From: an uncultured Clostridia bacterium
GTDB taxonomy: Bacteria; Bacillota; Clostridia; Oscillospirales; Ruminococcaceae
DNA: 64,000 bases
Direction of reading: 5' to 3'
NCBI GenBank assembly: GCA_945910815.1
Contig: CAMDZD010000004.1
Location: forward strand, 1 to 64,000
Shown: piece by piece, positions 25,501 through 34,802 of the stretch
How the letters are laid out: the number at the start of each line of letters is the position of its first letter
How positions within the stretch are numbered: position 1 is the first letter of the stretch
The notes under the pieces: model-generated
What the model saw: only the letters and a program-made list of their open reading frames with translations
The model's database searches: none
What the model was told of the DNA's origin: nothing
Position numbers and translations under genes: made by a program

Positions 25501-26505
25501 ATGTCTGAACCTAAAATAAGCCTTTATACAAGAATAATCAGATTTTTTCTCCGTGACCTCTATAACCGCACGGATACTCTTTTAGCAAACAGCAGACAGC
25601 TTTCTGAATCAATTGATAATCTTTCAGCTGAAAACAGGGGATTTTCAAAAAGTATTGATAATGCAGAAAAAAATATTTCTGAACTTAATGAAAAAGCTGT
25701 CCGCAACAGTCAGATTGCAGAATCAAATATGAATGAATTTAACAGTTACAGAAATCAGCTTGACGAAAGATTACGCAGTGATGATATAACTACAATCGAA
25801 CTTTCACACAGAATTGAAATTCTTGAAAGCAGTATAAAAAACGATTTTGAGCTTTTTAATAAAAGAACATATTCGCAGTCGGGTGAGGACTCCATAATAA
25901 TGTATATCATGGCGATGAAAGGTATTCCGCTTTCAGAGTGCAGTTATCTTGATTTGGGAGCAAATCACCCGAAAGTTATGAGCAACACATACTTTTTCTA
26001 TGAACAGGGTGCAAGGGGAGTGCTTGTTGAGGCAAACCCAAAGCTTGCCGATGAGCTTGGAAATGAACGTTCCGGAGATATTGTCTTAAACAAGTGTATA
26101 TCCGGTAAATCGGGCGAAAAGCTTGATTTTAATATACTTAATCTTGACGGCTTGTCAAAGGTGGGAGATGTCAGCGATATACTTATTGAAAATCCCGATG
26201 CCCGTATAGAAAAAACTGTTCAGCTTGAAACTGTTTCAGTAAATGATATTATTGAGGAGTATTTCAGCGGAAAAGCTCCGTTAATTCTGAATCTTGATAT
26301 TGAGGGACTTGAAAGACAGATTCTCGACAGTATCGATTTTGAAAAATACCGCCCTATGATTATGATTATTGAAATGATTCCATATTCAAAAAAGCTTGTA
26401 ACAGGTCAGAAAGATACTGAACTTCTTGAATATGTTAAATCAAAGGGCTATGATGAATACGCTTTTACCGGAATAAATTCTATTTTTATAGACAGGAGTA
26501 TATAA
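25501..26505 (+). CDS. FkbM-family methyltransferase with N-terminal coiled coil
   Basis: A 334-residue protein. Residues 1-120 have heptad-like helices (SESIDNL, NAEKNISELNEKAV, NQLDERLR), predicting a coiled coil. The rest is an FkbM-type SAM methyltransferase: TYSQSGEDSII, SYLDLGANHP (SAM-binding glycine loop near 155), VLVEANPKLADEL (acidic ribose-binding Glu), then VSVNDIIEEY and LNLDIEGLERQIL. FkbM enzymes methylate sugar hydroxyls. Position beside Wzt suggests terminal capping of the exported chain. No kinase domain is seen, unlike the chain terminator WbdD. Confidence 0.85.
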   Translation: MSEPKISLYTRIIRFFLRDLYNRTDTLLANSRQLSESIDNLSAENRGFSKSIDNAEKNISELNEKAVRNSQIAESNMNEFNSYRNQLDERLRSDDITTIELSHRIEILESSIKNDFELFNKRTYSQSGEDSIIMYIMAMKGIPLSECSYLDLGANHPKVMSNTYFFYEQGARGVLVEANPKLADELGNERSGDIVLNKCISGKSGEKLDFNILNLDGLSKVGDVSDILIENPDARIEKTVQLETVSVNDIIEEYFSGKAPLILNLDIEGLERQILDSIDFEKYRPMIMIIEMIPYSKKLVTGQKDTELLEYVKSKGYDEYAFTGINSIFIDRSI

Positions 26506-26506
26506 A

Positions 26507-27019
26507 ATGTCCGAAAATATAAATGTTGATGAAATTGTAAATCAGATTCGTGCAGAAATCAAGGAAAAAGGTCTTGAACCTTCTATGCTTTCCTTTGAAG
26601 ATGTTCCGTTTGACAAGGAAGTAAGCCATACTGAAACTCATTTTGAACTTTCTTCACTTGTACAGAGTGCGGATTATATGAACGCAAGAAATCAGATTGA
26701 ACCTTATAAGGAAATATCAGGCAATCCCATATCGGTTTTTATTAAAAAGGTAATCCGCAAGCTTGTTAAATTCTATATAATGCCTATTATGACCGAACAG
26801 AATGCACTTAATTATCATTGTGCAAATGCTGTAAATCAGATAAGCTGTTACGTTCAGGATAACAGCAAGATAGATGTAGTACAGCTTGCGTCAAAAGTCG
26901 ATGAACTTGAACTCAGGCTTACTGCAACAAAGCTCGAAACGGATTCACTGCGTACACAGGTAAAGGTTCTTAAAGCGGAAAATGCCCGACTGAAAAAAAA
27001 TCAGGAGGGGCAGAAATGA
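26507..27019 (+). CDS. Coiled-coil protein of the polysaccharide operon, unknown
   Basis: A 170-residue protein I cannot assign to a named family. The N-terminal INVDEIVNQIRAEIKEKGLEPSMLSFED resembles short openings I have seen in proteins of other polysaccharide loci. A basic amphipathic stretch (VFIKKVIRKLVKFYIMPIM, about 84-103) could lie on the membrane. The C-terminus (about 123-165) is a clear leucine-heptad coiled coil (ASKVDELELRLTATKLETD). Its start is 1 bp after the FkbM gene and its end overlaps the next GT by 4 bp. A scaffold or length-ruler partner for FkbM is a hypothesis. Confidence 0.6.
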   Translation: MSENINVDEIVNQIRAEIKEKGLEPSMLSFEDVPFDKEVSHTETHFELSSLVQSADYMNARNQIEPYKEISGNPISVFIKKVIRKLVKFYIMPIMTEQNALNYHCANAVNQISCYVQDNSKIDVVQLASKVDELELRLTATKLETDSLRTQVKVLKAENARLKKNQEGQK

Positions 27020-28101
27020 AAATTATACAGTTTCTTCCGACCCTTGCATTCGGTGACGCTGTCGGAAATGATACAATTGCACTCGGCAGAGCTATAAAGG
27101 AAATGGGATTTGATACCCATATATATGCAGAAGCCGTTGATTCAAGACTTCCGAAAGGTACAGCAAGTGACTTGTGCGGAGGTATGCCCGATATATCACA
27201 GAACGATATAATATTATATCATCTTTCAACGGGTTCAAAGTTGAATTATTCGCTTGAAAATTATAAATGCCGTAAAATAATGGTATATCACAATATAACT
27301 CCTCCGCATTTCTTTGACGGCTACAATATGACAGCTATGTCAAATGCACAGTATGGTCTTGACGGTATGAAACATCTTGCGGATAAATTTGATTACTGTA
27401 CAGCCGATTCCGATTTCAATAAGCAGGATTTGATTAATGCAGGCTATAAATGTCCGATTGATGTACGACCGATTCTGATTCCGTTTGAAGATTATAAAAC
27501 TAAACCGGATTCAGATATAATAAAGAAATTCAGTGACGACCGGACTAATATTATTTTTGTCGGAAGAATTGCTCCCAACAAAAAACAGCAGGACGTTATT
27601 TCTGCATTTTGTTACTATAAGAAAAATATAAATCCGAAATCAAGGCTTATACTTGCAGGTTCATATAACGGAATGGAAAGATATTATAAAAGACTTTCCG
27701 ATTATGTGAAAGCTCTTGAACTTGATGACGTTATATTTACAGGTCATATAAAATTTCCCGAAATACTTGCATACTATAAGGTTGCCGATGTATTTCTGTG
27801 CATGAGCGAACATGAGGGATTCTGTGTTCCGCTTGTTGAGGCGATGTTCTTTGATGTTCCGATTATTGCGTATAAAAGCTGTGCAGTACCGTATACTCTC
27901 GGCGGAAGCGGTATTCTTACCGATACAAAGAGTCCTGTTGAAAATGCAATGCTTATAGACAGGCTTGTAAATGATAAATCTCTGAAAGATTTTGTAATTG
28001 CCGGTCAGAGAAAAAGACTTGAGGATTTTTCATATGATAAAATCAGGGATATTTTTGAAAAACAGCTTAAAAATTTTATATCGGGCGGTGATTTGAAGTG
28101 A
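27016..28101 (+). CDS. Family 4 glycosyltransferase
   Basis: A 361-residue GT-B enzyme. The C-terminal nucleotide-sugar half is evident: NIIFVGRIAPNKKQQDVISAF (near 172), VIFTGHIKFPEIL, and the E-x7-E type donor motif EHEGFCVPLVEAM near 270. It is a retaining transferase that adds a hexose or deoxyhexose from a nucleotide sugar to the growing lipid-linked glycan. There is no membrane segment. It overlaps both neighbours by 4 bp, a sign of tight translational coupling. Donor and acceptor are unknown. Confidence 0.9.
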   Translation: MKIIQFLPTLAFGDAVGNDTIALGRAIKEMGFDTHIYAEAVDSRLPKGTASDLCGGMPDISQNDIILYHLSTGSKLNYSLENYKCRKIMVYHNITPPHFFDGYNMTAMSNAQYGLDGMKHLADKFDYCTADSDFNKQDLINAGYKCPIDVRPILIPFEDYKTKPDSDIIKKFSDDRTNIIFVGRIAPNKKQQDVISAFCYYKKNINPKSRLILAGSYNGMERYYKRLSDYVKALELDDVIFTGHIKFPEILAYYKVADVFLCMSEHEGFCVPLVEAMFFDVPIIAYKSCAVPYTLGGSGILTDTKSPVENAMLIDRLVNDKSLKDFVIAGQRKRLEDFSYDKIRDIFEKQLKNFISGGDLK

Positions 28102-29312
28102 AAAAAATAGCTTTTGTAATTCCATGGTATGCCGAAAAAATTCCCGGCGGTGCTGAAATGGAAACACGTGAAGTTACAAAGCATCTTAAATCTGCCGGAA
28201 TGGACGTTGAAATTCTTACCACATGTGTAAGGGAATTTGTAAGTGACTGGAGCGTTAATTACTATCCGGAGGGTACGGAAATTATTCATGATATACCCGT
28301 CAGAAGATTCAGGGCTAAAAAACGCAATACTCAGAAATTTGATGAAGTTAATCTCCGACTTATGAACGGTCAGAGAATTTCTCCCGATGAGGAAAAAATA
28401 TTTATCAATGAAATGGTCAACAGTCCCGATTTATATAAATATATTTCCGAACACAAGGAAGAATATACTGCTTTTGTATATATTCCGTATATGTTCGGAA
28501 CTACATATTTCGGAATAAAAGCATGTCCCGAAAAGGCTGTTATGATACCATGTTTTCACGATGAGGCATATATATATATGAATATATTCCGTGAAATGTA
28601 TTCACAGGTTGCCGGAATGATTTTCAATGCACGTCCCGAACTCGAACTCACTGAACGTGTTTATAATACCGAAAATGTGGAAAAAATAGTTATGGGAATA
28701 GGCATGGATATTTCACTTGAAACAAATCCGCAGAGATTCAGGGATAAATATAATATCCGTGAGCCTTTTATAATATATGCGGGCAGAAAGGATACAGGGA
28801 AAAATGTCCACATGCTTATAAAATATTTCGGAGAATATAAAAAACGCAATCCAAAGCACTCCGATTTAAAGCTTGTACTTATAGGCGGAGGCGATATAGA
28901 TATTCCCGATAAAATAAAAAAAGATGTCATAGATTTGGGATTCGTCGATATACAGGATAAATATGATGCAGTAGGTGCTTCGGAATTTCTCTGTCAGCCG
29001 TCAAAAAATGAAAGCTTTTCGCTTGTAATTATGGAGAGCTGGCTGTGTGGTCGTCCCGTGCTGGTTCACGACCATTGTGCAGTTACAAAGAATTTTGCAA
29101 GGGAATCTAATGGCGGTCTTTATTTTGAGGATTATTTCGAGTTTGAAGGTTGTACGGATTATTTTCTTAATAACAAAGATATTGCCGGAAAAATGGGACA
29201 GAACGGTAAAAATTATGTCGTCAGAAATTTTGACTGGAATGTAATTATAAAGAGATACAGAGAATTTTTTGAGAAAATAGAAAAAAGACAGCAAAATAAT
29301 ATTTTGAAGTAA
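28098..29312 (+). CDS. Family 4 glycosyltransferase
   Basis: A 404-residue GT-B enzyme starting with GTG at 28098, overlapping the previous stop by 4 bp. The N-terminal PWYAEKIPGGAEMETREV glycine loop is typical of GT4 enzymes; the donor half has PFIIYAGRKDTGKNVHMLIKYF and the conserved PSKNESFSLVIMESW motif near residue 305. A central insert (about 95-160) differs from the neighbours, so it probably has a different acceptor. Cytoplasmic. Linkage cannot be predicted. Confidence 0.9.
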   Translation: MKKIAFVIPWYAEKIPGGAEMETREVTKHLKSAGMDVEILTTCVREFVSDWSVNYYPEGTEIIHDIPVRRFRAKKRNTQKFDEVNLRLMNGQRISPDEEKIFINEMVNSPDLYKYISEHKEEYTAFVYIPYMFGTTYFGIKACPEKAVMIPCFHDEAYIYMNIFREMYSQVAGMIFNARPELELTERVYNTENVEKIVMGIGMDISLETNPQRFRDKYNIREPFIIYAGRKDTGKNVHMLIKYFGEYKKRNPKHSDLKLVLIGGGDIDIPDKIKKDVIDLGFVDIQDKYDAVGASEFLCQPSKNESFSLVIMESWLCGRPVLVHDHCAVTKNFARESNGGLYFEDYFEFEGCTDYFLNNKDIAGKMGQNGKNYVVRNFDWNVIIKRYREFFEKIEKRQQNNILK

Positions 29313-29324
29313 GGAGCTATTCAA

Positions 29325-31799
29325 ATGAATTCTTTTCTGATTCTTGCAGTACTTACATTACTTCTTTGTTTCGGAACATGTTCGCTTGTATTCAAAGGAG
29401 CTAATTTCATATATACTGCTGTAATGAGTGTTGTAATGTTTTTCTGTTCGCATATCATAAGCACTATGGGATTGTTTGTAATTGACTGTTATTCGCTTTT
29501 CCGAGGAATGGCGGGAACATTTTTCCTTGTCTTTGCATGCTTTGCCGTGCTGATTTTTATAAATATCAGAAAAAAATCCGGAAAGCTTTTTGAATACAGC
29601 TTTGATATGCGTTCTGTAATTATTCCGATTATTATCTCACTTATGGCACTTCCGCTTACTTCAAATAAAAATGAGCTTTTCGGAATGGGACAGGACGAGG
29701 GTGTCTATCAGTGCGTAGCTATAAATTTTATGAACGGCATTGACAGTCGTCAGCAGGATTTTGAAGAATATCATATGCTTGAATCGGATTCCGAAAGAGA
29801 GGCTTTTAAAAATTCCGTAAGGGGAAAGCTTATCGGATATGATATACCGTCAGAAACTTACCCCGATACTGTTTATGACAGAAATGTAAGCGAAGTATCG
29901 GGAATATATCACGGAATACCGACATATCCGGCACTTCTTGCAATGTGGGGACAGCTTTTCGGAATGAAAAACATGATGAATATAGAAACTGTTTTCTATG
30001 TTATTGCAATATTCCTTGTATCGTTTGCATGTACAAATCTGAAACTTAGCTATATATCTGATATTATAGCGTGTATCTCAACGGCACTGTCACCTGTTAT
30101 ATTATGGGTATCAAAATCATCACTTACTGAAATGTTTCTTGCTGTGCTTGTTATGCTTTTTATAGTATTCCTTACTGACGAGGGACATAAAAAATATCAG
30201 GTGTTTTCAATAGTTCCGATTGTCGTCTATGCATGCTATCATGTATCAGTATATACAATAATTCCGTATGTTCTTATTGTATACGGCGGAATGTATCTTT
30301 TTACAAGAAAAAAAATCCTTGCAATTCTGATGCTTGCAACAATTCCGGTATATGCAGTAAGTTATTTTGCTATGAGACGGATTCAGCCTTTCTATACTAT
30401 GAATAATTACAGCCCTGTATTTTTCGGCGGTATAGGCGTCCACAATATTTCCAATATAGTTGCATGCGTATGTACAGTATTAATGATTGCATGTGCATTG
30501 TATGTAACAATAATTAATAAAACATCAAAGAATTTCAGCAGAAGAAATTTTCTGATTAAAATGCAGAAAAGCATATTTATGAGGTTCTTTATAATTGCTA
30601 TGCTTATACTTCCGTTAGCGTATATAATTTTCAAGGCTTTTTACAAATATGATAATACAGAATATGCAGGAAGTCTTACAATAGTGGGATTTGCCGTTAT
30701 GACCGGAATAGTAATTTTCCCTATGGCAATTATAGTATCAATAGCAAATTCCGGATTCTTTCTTGAAAGAATATCAAGGCTTGTAATATTTGTATCGTTT
30801 TTCTATTGTATACTTATATATTCCGCATTTCTGAGATATGATATACAGTATTACTATTACTATTCAAGATACCTTGCACCGTTTGTACCTGTTGCAATAG
30901 TATTTTCTGTAATGGTTCTTGACCGTTTCAGCAAAAAGCTTGTAGTTCCCGTATCGCTTGCCGGTATGATTTTTGTATCTCCTTACAGCTTTTATCTTGC
31001 AGGACACAAGGACGATACCCGTATGGAATGGGAAGTACTCGATTCCGTAACAGAATATATAACTGCTGATGACTGTATTGTAATTGACTGGGTATATTCT
31101 CCGACATTATGGCTTCCGCTTAAAGCTATGACCGGTGCTGATGTATTTCCGCAGACTGCTGATACACCCGATTTGCAGTTTCAGAAGCTGAAGGACAAGT
31201 ATAATAATATATACTATGTCAGCCGTGATTCAAAAATTTACAATGCTGAAAGTAATCTTGAAATATTATATATGGATACGGTTCATATTTCCGAAGATAC
31301 TTCCGAAGATGTCGGAAGTCTTATTCCACTCCCTAAAAAATTCCGTCAGACAGAAAGATATATTCATCTCTATCGTGTTATCGGCTATGATTATTACTAT
31401 GATAATTATGATATTGTAAAGTGGAATATTTCCGGAATAAAGGAAAGTGACCGTACATTCTGCTGGACGGAAGAACCAAGAGCTGATATACGCTGTAATG
31501 TCAACCCCGATGACTATGAGCTTATTCTTGATTTGGGAGGTGTAATTCCTCTTAAGGAAATCAATAAAACAAGCCTTAAAGTAAATCTCTATGTCAACGG
31601 AATTTTTGCAGACAGTTCGTATATAAATTCCGATACAAACGGAAATTCAATTTCCTTTGATATAGATGAAAAATATATTGAGGACGGTTCAAATACAATA
31701 ACTTTTGAAACTGAACTCTGGAACGCCTCAGCAGTAAATCCGGCTGATACAAGAATGTTAGGCATACCTGTTGAATCGCTTACATTTGTATCAAAATAA
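29325..31799 (+). CDS. Large polytopic membrane protein, GT-C-like glycosyltransferase
   Basis: An 824-residue protein with about 11-13 membrane helices in its first 580 residues and a C-terminal soluble domain (about 590-824) ending in a beta-rich module. The first extracytoplasmic loop has GMGQDEGVYQ (Asp124/Glu125), the position where GT-C enzymes keep a catalytic Asp, followed by a YHGIPTYPALLAMWGQLFG segment, as in ArnT/PMT-like proteins. It would use a polyprenyl-phosphate sugar outside the membrane. The adjacent GT2 is a plausible maker of that donor. It could instead be a polymerase; GT-C is the better fit. Confidence 0.65.
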   Translation: MNSFLILAVLTLLLCFGTCSLVFKGANFIYTAVMSVVMFFCSHIISTMGLFVIDCYSLFRGMAGTFFLVFACFAVLIFINIRKKSGKLFEYSFDMRSVIIPIIISLMALPLTSNKNELFGMGQDEGVYQCVAINFMNGIDSRQQDFEEYHMLESDSEREAFKNSVRGKLIGYDIPSETYPDTVYDRNVSEVSGIYHGIPTYPALLAMWGQLFGMKNMMNIETVFYVIAIFLVSFACTNLKLSYISDIIACISTALSPVILWVSKSSLTEMFLAVLVMLFIVFLTDEGHKKYQVFSIVPIVVYACYHVSVYTIIPYVLIVYGGMYLFTRKKILAILMLATIPVYAVSYFAMRRIQPFYTMNNYSPVFFGGIGVHNISNIVACVCTVLMIACALYVTIINKTSKNFSRRNFLIKMQKSIFMRFFIIAMLILPLAYIIFKAFYKYDNTEYAGSLTIVGFAVMTGIVIFPMAIIVSIANSGFFLERISRLVIFVSFFYCILIYSAFLRYDIQYYYYYSRYLAPFVPVAIVFSVMVLDRFSKKLVVPVSLAGMIFVSPYSFYLAGHKDDTRMEWEVLDSVTEYITADDCIVIDWVYSPTLWLPLKAMTGADVFPQTADTPDLQFQKLKDKYNNIYYVSRDSKIYNAESNLEILYMDTVHISEDTSEDVGSLIPLPKKFRQTERYIHLYRVIGYDYYYDNYDIVKWNISGIKESDRTFCWTEEPRADIRCNVNPDDYELILDLGGVIPLKEINKTSLKVNLYVNGIFADSSYINSDTNGNSISFDIDEKYIEDGSNTITFETELWNASAVNPADTRMLGIPVESLTFVSK

Positions 31800-31821
31800 C
31801 TGAAAGGAAGTTTTTTATAAA

Positions 31822-32781
31822 ATGAAACTGATTATTCAAATTCCATGCTATAACGAGGAAAAAACTCTTGAGCTTGCATATAACGACCTCCCGAGGCATA
31901 TTGACGGCATTGATACTATTGAGTATCTTATTATAAATGACGGAAGTCAGGATAATACTGTTCAGAAAGCCCGTGAACTCGGATTTCATCATATAGTATC
32001 ATTCAAGCAGAACAAAGGTCTTGCAAAGGGATTTATGGCAGGTATAGATGCCTGTCTGCACCTCGGAGCTGATATTATTGTAAATACCGATGCTGACAAT
32101 CAGTACTGCGGAGCTGATATTGAAAAAATAGTACGTCCGATTCTTGACGGAAAAGCTGATATTGTAATAGGTGAAAGACCTATTGACCAGACCGAACATT
32201 TTTCATGGAAAAAGAAAAAATTCCAGCATCTCGGAAGCTGGGTTGTAAGAGTTGCATCAAATACTGATATTCCGGACGCTCCGAGTGGTTTCAGAGCATA
32301 TTCCCGTGAGGCAGCTTTAAGACTGAATGTTATAAATGAATATACCTATACTCTTGAAACTATTATTCAGGCAGGTCACAATAAAATTGCAATGACATCA
32401 GTTCCGATAAGAACCAATCCCGAAACACGTCCTTCAAGACTTTTTTCAAGTATGTGGAGATATATGAAACGTTCCTCAACAGTAATTACACGTTCATTTG
32501 TAATGTACAAGCCACTTAAATTCTTCGGAACTATCGGAGCAGTTCTTTTTACACTTGGCCTTATACTGGGAATAAGATTCCTTATATATATGGCTCTCGG
32601 AGAGGGTTCAGGGCATATACAGTCACTTATACTCACAGCTATTCTCATTATGATGGGCTTTCAGACGATTTCAATCGGACTTCTGGGGGATACTATTTCC
32701 GCAAACAGAAAGATTCTTGAAGATGTTCAGTACAGAGTCAGAAAAGCCGACTGCGAAAAAAAAGAGGATAAGCAAATATGA
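31822..32781 (+). CDS. Family 2 glycosyltransferase with two C-terminal membrane helices (polyprenyl-phosphate sugar synthase-like)
   Basis: A 319-residue inverting GT-A enzyme. The catalytic domain (1-225) has IPCYNEEKTLELAYNDLP, INDGSQDNT and the metal-binding NTDADNQY (DxD) motif; a QAGHNKIAMTSVPIRT-type segment follows. Two hydrophobic helices (about 235-257 and 267-290) end the protein. This layout matches dolichyl/undecaprenyl-phosphate mannose or glucose synthases such as GtrB/CsbB. The likely product is a lipid-phosphate sugar for the membrane GT-C protein encoded upstream. GAAAGGAAG precedes the ATG. Confidence 0.85.
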   Translation: MKLIIQIPCYNEEKTLELAYNDLPRHIDGIDTIEYLIINDGSQDNTVQKARELGFHHIVSFKQNKGLAKGFMAGIDACLHLGADIIVNTDADNQYCGADIEKIVRPILDGKADIVIGERPIDQTEHFSWKKKKFQHLGSWVVRVASNTDIPDAPSGFRAYSREAALRLNVINEYTYTLETIIQAGHNKIAMTSVPIRTNPETRPSRLFSSMWRYMKRSSTVITRSFVMYKPLKFFGTIGAVLFTLGLILGIRFLIYMALGEGSGHIQSLILTAILIMMGFQTISIGLLGDTISANRKILEDVQYRVRKADCEKKEDKQI

Positions 32782-33857
32782 AAAAAATAAAAATGCTTTA
32801 CATCACAAGAAAATATCCGCCTGCCGTCGGAGGTATGGAGAATTTCAGCTATAATCTCTATAACAATTTTGATTCCGAAAAGGTTGAGACTGATATTATT
32901 TCCCTTGGGAAATCACAGAAAAATCTTGTATGGTTTTTGCCGTATGCGTTTTTTAAAACTCTTTTTTCAGCTCATAAATATGATGTGATTTTTGTAGGAG
33001 ATGCACTTCTGAGTGCAATAGGATTTTTTACAAAGCTTTTATTTCCGGAAAAGAAAGTAATTGTAAATGTATTCGGGCTTGATATAACTTTCAAAAATCC
33101 GCTGTATCAGTTCTATCTGAAATTATTCTACAACAGATTTGATAAATATATCTCAATAAGCCGTGAAACTGATAAGGCGTTACGCAAAAGAGGTATTAAA
33201 AAATCCGTTGTAATTACTCCCGGAGTTGATATTCATCAGTTTGAGGGAAAATCGGGAGACTATAAGAAAATCTGTAAGAAATATAATATTTCCGATAATG
33301 ATACTGTCCTGATAACGGTCGGCAGACTTGTAAAACGTAAGGGAGTAAACTGGTTTATCAGAAACGTTATGCCGGAGCTTAAGGATAAAAATATAAAATA
33401 TCTTATAGTAGGAGACGGTGAGGACAGGGAAAATATCCGAAACAGTATAGAGGAAGCTTGTTTGCAGGATAAAGTAAAAATGCTCGGACGTGTTGATTCT
33501 GAAACTCTCAATGCCGTATATACAAATGCCGATGTATTTATAATGCCTAATATTCACGTTGACGGAGATATGGAAGGATTCGGGCTTGTTGCCGTTGAGG
33601 CAAGTCTTGCGGGATTGTCAGTAGTAGCTTCGGGAATAGAGGGAATCAAGGACGCAATATCAGACGGAAAAAACGGCTGGCTCTTGGAAAGCGGAAATAT
33701 AAGGCAGTTCCGTGATAAAATTATTGATATATCCGAAAACCGTCAGCAGTACAAAAAGACTGCACAGGCTCACAGACAGTATACAATTGATACTTATTCA
33801 TGGAAATCCATATGCAGTCAGTATACGGAACTTATTTCCGGAATGTTAAAGGAATGA
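32778..33857 (+). CDS. Family 4 glycosyltransferase
   Basis: A 359-residue GT-B enzyme with the classic GT4 opening RKYPPAVGGMENFSYNL and the donor-site half TVGRLVKRKGVNWFIRNV, YLIVGDGEDREN, and MEGFGLVAVEASLAGLSVVAS near residue 265. It is close to the PimB/WbaZ-like group of mannosyl or related transferases. It overlaps the GT2 gene by 4 bp and is followed 2 bp later by the AglD-type gene. Confidence 0.92.
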   Translation: MKKIKMLYITRKYPPAVGGMENFSYNLYNNFDSEKVETDIISLGKSQKNLVWFLPYAFFKTLFSAHKYDVIFVGDALLSAIGFFTKLLFPEKKVIVNVFGLDITFKNPLYQFYLKLFYNRFDKYISISRETDKALRKRGIKKSVVITPGVDIHQFEGKSGDYKKICKKYNISDNDTVLITVGRLVKRKGVNWFIRNVMPELKDKNIKYLIVGDGEDRENIRNSIEEACLQDKVKMLGRVDSETLNAVYTNADVFIMPNIHVDGDMEGFGLVAVEASLAGLSVVASGIEGIKDAISDGKNGWLLESGNIRQFRDKIIDISENRQQYKKTAQAHRQYTIDTYSWKSICSQYTELISGMLKE

Positions 33858-33859
33858 AT

Positions 33860-34786
33860 ATGAAAAAACTTGCAAAAATAATCGGCAATATTGTAATGCT
33901 TTCTGCAATAGTCTTTATCATAAAGAAATTTATCGATATGGATATAGATTTTTCACAGCTGAAATCGCCGTCTGTCATATCAGCATTGATAATAAGCTTT
34001 ATTATTCAGACTGTTATAGTAGTTATGGGCTGTTTTCCGTGGCTTGTATTTACAAGGTCGCTTTCGGGAAAGAAAATACCGTTTTCGGAGGCAATGCCCG
34101 TATATACACAATCCAATATATATAAATACCTACCCGGAAATGTTTTCCAGTATGTCGGCAGAAACAAGCTTGCTTTCGATATGCAGATAAGTCATGTTGA
34201 TGTAGCATGTGCTACTGTATTTGATATTTTTTTCTGTTTAGTTTCAACAGGTATTATATCAGCTGTTCTTCTTGGAAATACCATAGCTGAACTTATTCAG
34301 AAATACGGCAGGAATTTTCTTGTTATAGGAATATCCGCAGTAATTCTGATTGCAGTTGCATTATGTGTTTTTTATACTAAATTCAAGGATAAATTCCGCC
34401 AGTATATCTTACGATATTCAAAGGCATTCAAAGGCAGTAACCGCTTTGAAGTTTTAAAGGGTGTACTTTATTATTTTCTTCAGAATACAGTATCAGCAGT
34501 AATGTATTTTATTTCAATGAAACTGATTTTCGGAGGTACATCAGATGATTTTTCACTTCTTATAACTCTTACAGGAGCTTTTATGTTTGCATGGATAATA
34601 GGATTTATTACTCCGGGAGCTCCGGGTGGTATCGGAATAAGGGAATCTGTAATGATTTTCGTATTCGGAGAGGCTCATGAAGAAATAATGCTTTTTGTCC
34701 TTGCAATGCGTATATCGTCAGTACTTGCGGATATTATGGCATTTATTATAGGAAAATTATATACAAGGCTGAAAAAGGCGGATTAA
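33860..34786 (+). CDS. AglD/UPF0104-type (LPG synthase TM) membrane protein
   Basis: A 308-residue protein with about eight membrane helices, resembling the transmembrane domain of lysylphosphatidylglycerol synthases (UPF0104/AglD2). The late motif FAWIIGFITPGAPGGIGIRESVMI (near 240-262; GAPGGIGxRE) is diagnostic. Members sit in glycan operons and are proposed to handle polyprenyl-linked substrates. Start ATG at 33860 follows AAAGGA; a longer frame from 33800 would overlap the GT4 gene. The stop lies inside the operon's terminator hairpin. Confidence 0.8.
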   Translation: MKKLAKIIGNIVMLSAIVFIIKKFIDMDIDFSQLKSPSVISALIISFIIQTVIVVMGCFPWLVFTRSLSGKKIPFSEAMPVYTQSNIYKYLPGNVFQYVGRNKLAFDMQISHVDVACATVFDIFFCLVSTGIISAVLLGNTIAELIQKYGRNFLVIGISAVILIAVALCVFYTKFKDKFRQYILRYSKAFKGSNRFEVLKGVLYYFLQNTVSAVMYFISMKLIFGGTSDDFSLLITLTGAFMFAWIIGFITPGAPGGIGIRESVMIFVFGEAHEEIMLFVLAMRISSVLADIMAFIIGKLYTRLKKAD

Positions 34787-34797
34787 TCCGCCTTTTT
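34772..34797. terminator. Bidirectional terminator closing the polysaccharide operon and metH
   Basis: A perfect 26-bp palindrome (AAAAAGGCGGATT and complement) followed by T on the plus strand and flanked by T run on the minus strand. The AglD-type gene's TAA stop is at its centre, and metH ends 6 bp beyond it. Confidence 0.85.
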
Positions 34798-34802
34798 TGT
34801 TA

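Noticed and set aside
33800..33859. Longer start for the AglD-type protein
   Set aside because: It would overlap the GT4 gene by 58 bp and lacks a ribosome site; ATG 33860 follows AAAGGA and gives the usual N-terminus.
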